From NCBI GenBank assembly GCA_041652575.1, contig JBAZHC010000018.1, positions 1 through 54,034 on the forward strand: 54,034 bases of DNA. The letters run 5' to 3'. Made by a program: the position numbers and the translations under genes. This stretch comes from Phycisphaerae bacterium (GTDB lineage: Bacteria > Planctomycetota > Phycisphaerae > Sedimentisphaerales > UBA12454). Positions 51,855 to 54,034 of this stretch are shown here, piece after piece. The notes beneath the pieces were generated by a model. The model searched no databases and was not told where the DNA came from. It was given only the letters and a program-made list of their open reading frames with translations. Position 1 is the first letter of the stretch. Each line of letters begins with the position of its first letter.

Positions 51855-54034
51855 ATGAAAACGAACGTATTTTTTGTGATGTCATTAGTTATTGTGGGGT
51901 TGTTTGTTAATAATGTATTAGGAGTAGCGAGTGATTATTTATCAGATGATTTCCCCGGCGAAGAAATTGATACTGCCAAGTGGAATGTTTCTTTAGATAC
52001 CACTGGTACTGTAACGGTAAGTGATAGTGTACTGACTCTGGCAGCTGCCTCTGGTACTCCTTGGGTAAGGGTCGGCAGCAAAAAAGAGTACCGTCCAACA
52101 AAAGATTTATATGTTGTTTTATCGATGTATGATGTTAGTCCGTATAATTGGAATAAGAAAGCTTACTGGGGACTTAACGCGGATTATCTGTCGGATACGG
52201 TCAATTTTATACGAGTACGCACTGATTTAACCACCAATAAACAGTATTTTTCGATGAAAAAAAATGGAGGTACAAGTCGTGAGATTCAGCTTGCGTCGTA
52301 TGTTGGTTTTGATGACCAGCGTGACTGGGTATTTAAGTGGACAAAGGACAGAGTTCTTCTGTATATGAATGGTGATTTAGTGGTTGACACTGATGTTGAT
52401 ACGCCTATCAGTGGTTCATGGGAAATACCAACCGTCGACATGGGTGCATATTTTAAAAGGGGTTCAGAACAACTCAAGTGTGGTATGGTGACTTTAGAGA
52501 TGGCTGCGGTGAATTACACTGATGAAAACTGGGAAAGCATAGCTAATACAAATATCGAGACTTATCGTAAACGTGATGTTGAGATTGATGTGAACCTTTC
52601 AGGATATGGCGCTGTAGCAGGCAGAAACGTGGAGATTGTGCAGGTGAAACACGAATTTGGATTTGGCTCTGCTATTACATATGAGGTGTTACAAGAAAGT
52701 GAGCCGAATAAAGAGACGTATGAGGATTTCTTCCGCAGTCATTTTGAATGGGCAACTCCCCGTAATAGTGCAAAGTGGGATAGTTTGGAGCCTACAAGAG
52801 ATTATAAGTCCTATGGCGGCGTGGATATGGTTACAGAGTTTTGTACTGAGAATGATATTAATATGCGCGGCCATACATTGTTTTATTCATGGAAAGATCC
52901 GGAATGGATGGAAGACGCTAACGACGTAATCGCATGGGATGAGATATTGGAACATATTGAGGAGGAACCCAATTATTTCGCAGGCAAATTTAAGCATTGG
53001 GATGTCATGAATGAAGCTGTTGTCCTTAACTATTATGATGCCAGATTTGGCACAGGAACCAGTTCTGATCTTTTTGTAAGGACCAGAGCAAGATTAAATG
53101 AAGTGGACCCCAACTGTCTGATGTTTACAAATGAAAACGGCATTCTTGTTGGTCAGCGGACTGAGAATTATAGAGACCTAATAGAAGCTCACAGAGATGC
53201 AAATGCTTTTCCTGACGCTATTGGGATACAAGGCCATATGAAGAAAGATTTTCCAAGGCCGGTTATGTTTGCGGCACTTGACAGCATGTCAAATCTTGAT
53301 AGTGAACCGAACCTGCCTATTTGGATTACGGAATTTTCAGTAGTTGATAGCAATGAGACTAACAGGGCGGATTGTTTCGAAGATTTTTACCGAATAGCTT
53401 TCGGTCATCCAGGAGTCGAGGGTATTCTTATGTGGGATTTCTGGGCTGGCAATCACACCTACGGAGCAGACGCTGCAATTGTTGATGTAAACTGGAACCT
53501 AACTGAAGCTGGTGAGCGATATGAAGCAATGATGGCAGAGTGGACGACTAATACCGTTCTGAAAACCGATGCCAATGGTGTGGTGACTTTCAGAGGCACT
53601 CATGGGACATACGAGATACGCATACCAACCTTCGATCCCTGCGATTCCGATGGGTATTGGACAACTACGGTTACCTTAGAGCCGGGAGAATCCACTGAAC
53701 AATGGTCATTTGATATCACAGATATTGCTCCTGTATTTACAGAGAAAGTTACCGAATGGACTCCGGGCAACACTGGCTGGACTACTAAGGATCTCAGTGG
53801 TGAGGTTCCGGCTAATGCAGTGGCTGAAATTGCAATTGCTAATATTGCTGCCGATAGTCTTGCTATTGGCGGTGTAAGGGCTCGCGGATCCAGCCTTAAC
53901 AGGTATGCAAGTATGCATGAAGCAGAAGATGGCGGGCGTGATTTTGTAACAATGACCGTTCAGGTTGATCCTAACTGTGAGATAGAAACTTATGCTGACA
54001 ACACTGATAGAATCAGGTTTGTCCTTCTTGGATA
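51855..54034 (+). CDS. Secreted multidomain GH10 endo-1,4-beta-xylanase (C-terminus beyond the window)
   Basis: The frame is open for 726 codons from the ATG at 51855 to the window edge. Residues 1-25 are a signal peptide (KTNVFFVMSLVIVGLFVNNVLG). Residues about 26-215 look like a concanavalin-type beta-sandwich, possibly carbohydrate-binding (DDFPGEEIDTAKWNV...). The GH10 barrel spans about 235-570: RGHTLFYSWKDPEWM, acid/base E387 in WDVMNEAV, GIQGHM, and nucleophile E493 in PIWITEFSV, then GILMWDFWAG. After it come a short beta-rich domain (RGTHGTYEIRI) and another sandwich-like domain. It should cut xylan outside the cell. The ribosome-binding site is AAAGGA. Confidence 0.93.
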   Translation, partial: MKTNVFFVMSLVIVGLFVNNVLGVASDYLSDDFPGEEIDTAKWNVSLDTTGTVTVSDSVLTLAAASGTPWVRVGSKKEYRPTKDLYVVLSMYDVSPYNWNKKAYWGLNADYLSDTVNFIRVRTDLTTNKQYFSMKKNGGTSREIQLASYVGFDDQRDWVFKWTKDRVLLYMNGDLVVDTDVDTPISGSWEIPTVDMGAYFKRGSEQLKCGMVTLEMAAVNYTDENWESIANTNIETYRKRDVEIDVNLSGYGAVAGRNVEIVQVKHEFGFGSAITYEVLQESEPNKETYEDFFRSHFEWATPRNSAKWDSLEPTRDYKSYGGVDMVTEFCTENDINMRGHTLFYSWKDPEWMEDANDVIAWDEILEHIEEEPNYFAGKFKHWDVMNEAVVLNYYDARFGTGTSSDLFVRTRARLNEVDPNCLMFTNENGILVGQRTENYRDLIEAHRDANAFPDAIGIQGHMKKDFPRPVMFAALDSMSNLDSEPNLPIWITEFSVVDSNETNRADCFEDFYRIAFGHPGVEGILMWDFWAGNHTYGADAAIVDVNWNLTEAGERYEAMMAEWTTNTVLKTDANGVVTFRGTHGTYEIRIPTFDPCDSDGYWTTTVTLEPGESTEQWSFDITDIAPVFTEKVTEWTPGNTGWTTKDLSGEVPANAVAEIAIANIAADSLAIGGVRARGSSLNRYASMHEAEDGGRDFVTMTVQVDPNCEIETYADNTDRIRFVLLG

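Overview
The window looks like a chromosomal segment of a planctomycete, most likely of class Phycisphaerae (Sedimentisphaerales-like). The grounds are a 23S-5S operon with no 16S gene beside it, a planctomycete-type HYExAFE protein, a DUF2344/RNase G pair, a Kdo/LPS gene cluster in an organism with many serine/threonine kinases, degenerate type IV pilus/type II secretion ATPases, frequent TTG start codons, and a xylan-type polysaccharide locus. This placement is inference from gene content; no database search was possible.

Layout. 1-117 is the edge of an IS630-like transposase. 295-4328 is a minus-strand operon of tRNA-Ile, tRNA-Ala, 23S and 5S with its own promoter, two boxA-like elements and a terminator. 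4.0-8.0 kb is a repeat-rich island with an AbiEii-type nucleotidyltransferase fused to a WYL-like region and a zinc finger, a 37-codon ORF in front of it, and an HNH-AP2 endonuclease. 8.0-8.8 kb holds tadA and two tRNAs. 9.0-12.0 kb holds a rubrerythrin-like protein, hisF, tRNA-Ser, a GIY-YIG gene between 71-nt direct repeats, and an exported RraA-family protein.

12.1-31.1 kb is a long run of plus-strand housekeeping genes: uvrB-nadC, birA, lpdA, a DUF502 remnant, hpf, the PTS regulatory genes (ptsN, ptsH, ptsI), DUF2344-RNase E/G, kdsD-kdsC-lptC (Kdo synthesis and LPS export), etfB-etfA-acyl-CoA dehydrogenase, and a HAD phosphatase. 31.1-39.5 kb is mostly minus strand: a TetR regulator with an aminoglycoside-phosphotransferase-like kinase, a radical SAM protein with a membrane Ser/Thr kinase, and an operon of a PilT-like ATPase, a membrane-anchored degenerate GspE-like protein and a CvpA-like membrane protein. 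39.7-44.9 kb is a plus-strand block: YkgJ, hisS, HYExAFE, bioB, rsmD, a CCA/poly(A) nucleotidyltransferase and tRNA-Ala.

45.1 kb to the end is a more AT-rich carbohydrate locus: a sodium/solute symporter, a frame-shifted transposase remnant, an intracellular GH2 glycosidase and a secreted multidomain GH10 xylanase that runs off the window. A plausible flow is extracellular xylan cleavage by GH10, uptake by the symporter and side-chain or oligosaccharide cleavage by GH2.

The least ordinary items are the AbiEii-WYL-zinc-finger protein with its small partner ORF, the GspE-like protein whose P-loop and Walker B residues are lost, the rRNA operon without 16S, the GIY-YIG gene bounded by direct repeats, and the matching 57-nt segments upstream of the GH2 and GH10 genes.
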